DNA of 6,427 bases from WHUA01 sp964585785. Its GTDB lineage: Bacteria > Pseudomonadota > Alphaproteobacteria > UBA8366. The position numbers and the translations under genes were made by a program. The stretch is from contig CAZPFL010000242.1 in NCBI GenBank assembly GCA_964585785.1, forward strand, positions 1 to 6,427, written 5' to 3'. Below, one piece after another: positions 5,592 to 6,427 of this stretch. Numbering within the stretch: position 1 is the first letter of the stretch; each line of letters starts with the position of its first letter. The notes beneath the pieces were generated by a model. It saw nothing but the letters and a program-made list of their open reading frames with translations. It ran no database searches and was not told the DNA's origin.

Positions 5592-6254
5592 ATGACATTC
5601 ACGACCCGCAAGCTCGCAATCGTCTCGATGGCTGTCGGCATCGCGTCGGCGGCCGTGCTGACCCAGCCCATCTGGGCCGCCTCGTCCGAGCAATCACCGG
5701 CAACGGAACATGTCATGCCGGACCATCACCAGATGCCGAATGTGATGCCGCATCACGACGGGTCGATGACGGAGATGCACGGCCTGCCGCCGGCGAATGC
5801 CATGCCGACCATGCCCGGGCAAGATGCGTTCGGCGCTATTCAGGAAATCGTCCGAATACTGGAAGCCGACCCCAACACCGACTGGTCGAAGGTCAACCTG
5901 GAAGCGCTGCGCCAACACCTGATTGACATGAACGAGGTTACGCTCAAGGCCAATGCCACAGCGAAGCCAATCGAGGGTGGCCTGGAAATCACCGTCAAAG
6001 GCAGCGGCCGCACGCTTGTTGCCATTCAGCGCATGGTGCCCGCGCACGCGCCGATGATCGACGGCCACAACGGATGGCATGTCAAGGCGGCGCTCTTGCC
6101 CGATGGCGCGTTACTGACGGTGACCGCCGACGACCCGCAAGAAGTCGCCCATATCCGCGGCCTCGGTTTCATCGGGGTGATGGCGACGGGTGCGCATCAT
6201 CAACCCCACCATCTCGCCATCGCCGAGGGCAAACGGCCGATGCACACCTATTGA
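5592..6254 (+). CDS. His/Met-rich periplasmic protein, probable copper/metal binding, unknown family
   Basis: A 220-aa exported protein. Residues 1-29 form a signal peptide: TTRK, a hydrophobic core IVSMAVGIASAAVL, and cleavage near IWA before Ala30. A His/Met-rich segment (40-74) carries His40, Met42, His45-46, Met48, Met52, His54-55, Met59, Met62-His63, Met71 and Met74, like periplasmic Cu(I)/Ag(I)-binding proteins. A predicted helical stretch follows (77-117, with DAFGAIQEIVRILEADP), then a beta-rich part (129-180). The tail has IRGLGFIGVM and a second His cluster (His202-203, His206-207). There is no cysteine. Start: ATG 5592 with GAGA at 5581-5584, 7 nt upstream; TTG at 5586 would add two residues and is less likely. 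It diverges from the Tyr/Pro-rich gene, and a dyad lies in its promoter region. I do not recognise a named family. Metal binding is inferred from composition; a chaperone, sensor or buffer role is possible. Confidence 0.88.
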   Translation: MTFTTRKLAIVSMAVGIASAAVLTQPIWAASSEQSPATEHVMPDHHQMPNVMPHHDGSMTEMHGLPPANAMPTMPGQDAFGAIQEIVRILEADPNTDWSKVNLEALRQHLIDMNEVTLKANATAKPIEGGLEITVKGSGRTLVAIQRMVPAHAPMIDGHNGWHVKAALLPDGALLTVTADDPQEVAHIRGLGFIGVMATGAHHQPHHLAIAEGKRPMHTY

Positions 6255-6427
6255 GAACACGACGGTAGATCGCCGGCAGTGCTGCGCGGGATACGACCGG
6301 CATCGTCGAGCCAAATTACGTTCCCATATCGCGGCAGGTGGTTCCTTCGATACGTCAACGGCGTTGGCGCCGGGGCGACATCGCGCGCATCCTGACGCTC
6401 GCTTCGGAACGCAACAAACCCGTCGCT
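6255..6427. other. Right-edge stretch with no supportable gene
   Basis: These 173 nt hold open but unrecognised frames on both strands. On the plus strand, the frame from 6269 is open to the edge, with GTG at 6338 as a possible start reading VVPSIRQRRWRRGDIARIL. On the minus strand, a frame open from 6427 ends at TAG 6250-6248 and could be the 3' end of a convergent gene. Neither has a good ribosome site or a recognisable motif. GCCGG (6273-6277) and CCGGC (6297-6301) could form a weak stem after the His/Met-rich gene, without a T-run. Confidence 0.4.

Noticed and set aside
1..6427. tRNA, rRNA, CRISPR array, insertion sequence or prophage genes
   Set aside because: No tRNA arms, repeated spacers, transposase motifs or terminal inverted repeats were seen on either strand.

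Overview
The window is high-GC DNA with strong GC bias at third codon positions, tight gene packing and Shine-Dalgarno-led ATG starts. The gene types suggest an alphaproteobacterium, perhaps of the Rhodospirillales; this is an inference from style and families, as there is no rRNA or other taxonomic marker. It holds five complete genes plus a sixth in the middle of the map that is also complete, and one gene cut by the left edge. No RNA gene, insertion sequence, CRISPR array or phage gene is visible.

Left part (1-3445), an apparent catabolic block. A GMC-family FAD oxidoreductase (choline/alcohol dehydrogenase type) is read leftwards and is cut by the window edge, which falls on an EcoRI-type GAATTC. 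Across a divergent 277-nt promoter region lie a classical short-chain dehydrogenase and, 96 nt further on, a cytoplasmic NodB-fold (CE4) amidohydrolase of the PgdA / cyclic-imidase / PuuE type. Two oxidoreductases next to a small-molecule amide hydrolase suggest use of an alcohol- or amide-containing compound. The substrate cannot be read from the sequence.

Middle (3492-4897), read leftwards: a two-gene ABC exporter of the FetAB (YbbL/YbbM, UPF0014) type. The ATPase and permease genes overlap by ATGA, and the ATPase has a non-canonical Q-loop.

Right part (5068-6254): two divergent genes for small exported proteins share a 218-nt intergenic region. Leftwards is a 101-aa Tyr/Pro-rich secreted protein; its gene is followed by a stem-loop that pairs fully only in the RNA of its own strand, just before fetA. 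Rightwards is a 220-aa His/Met-rich, cysteine-free periplasmic protein with a second His cluster at its C-terminus, which looks like a Cu(I)/metal-binding protein of unknown family. The shared region carries a perfect 8-6-8 dyad (CCATATGA-N6-TCATATGG) resembling CRP/FNR-family sites, about 41.5 nt upstream of a predicted transcription start of the His/Met-rich gene, plus a 12-bp palindrome and an imperfect direct repeat.

The best candidate for something undescribed is this right-hand envelope/metal neighbourhood: the His/Met-rich protein, the Tyr/Pro-rich protein and the adjacent FetAB-type exporter. A joint function is only a hypothesis from adjacency. The last 173 nt (6255-6427) have open frames on both strands but no gene that can be called.
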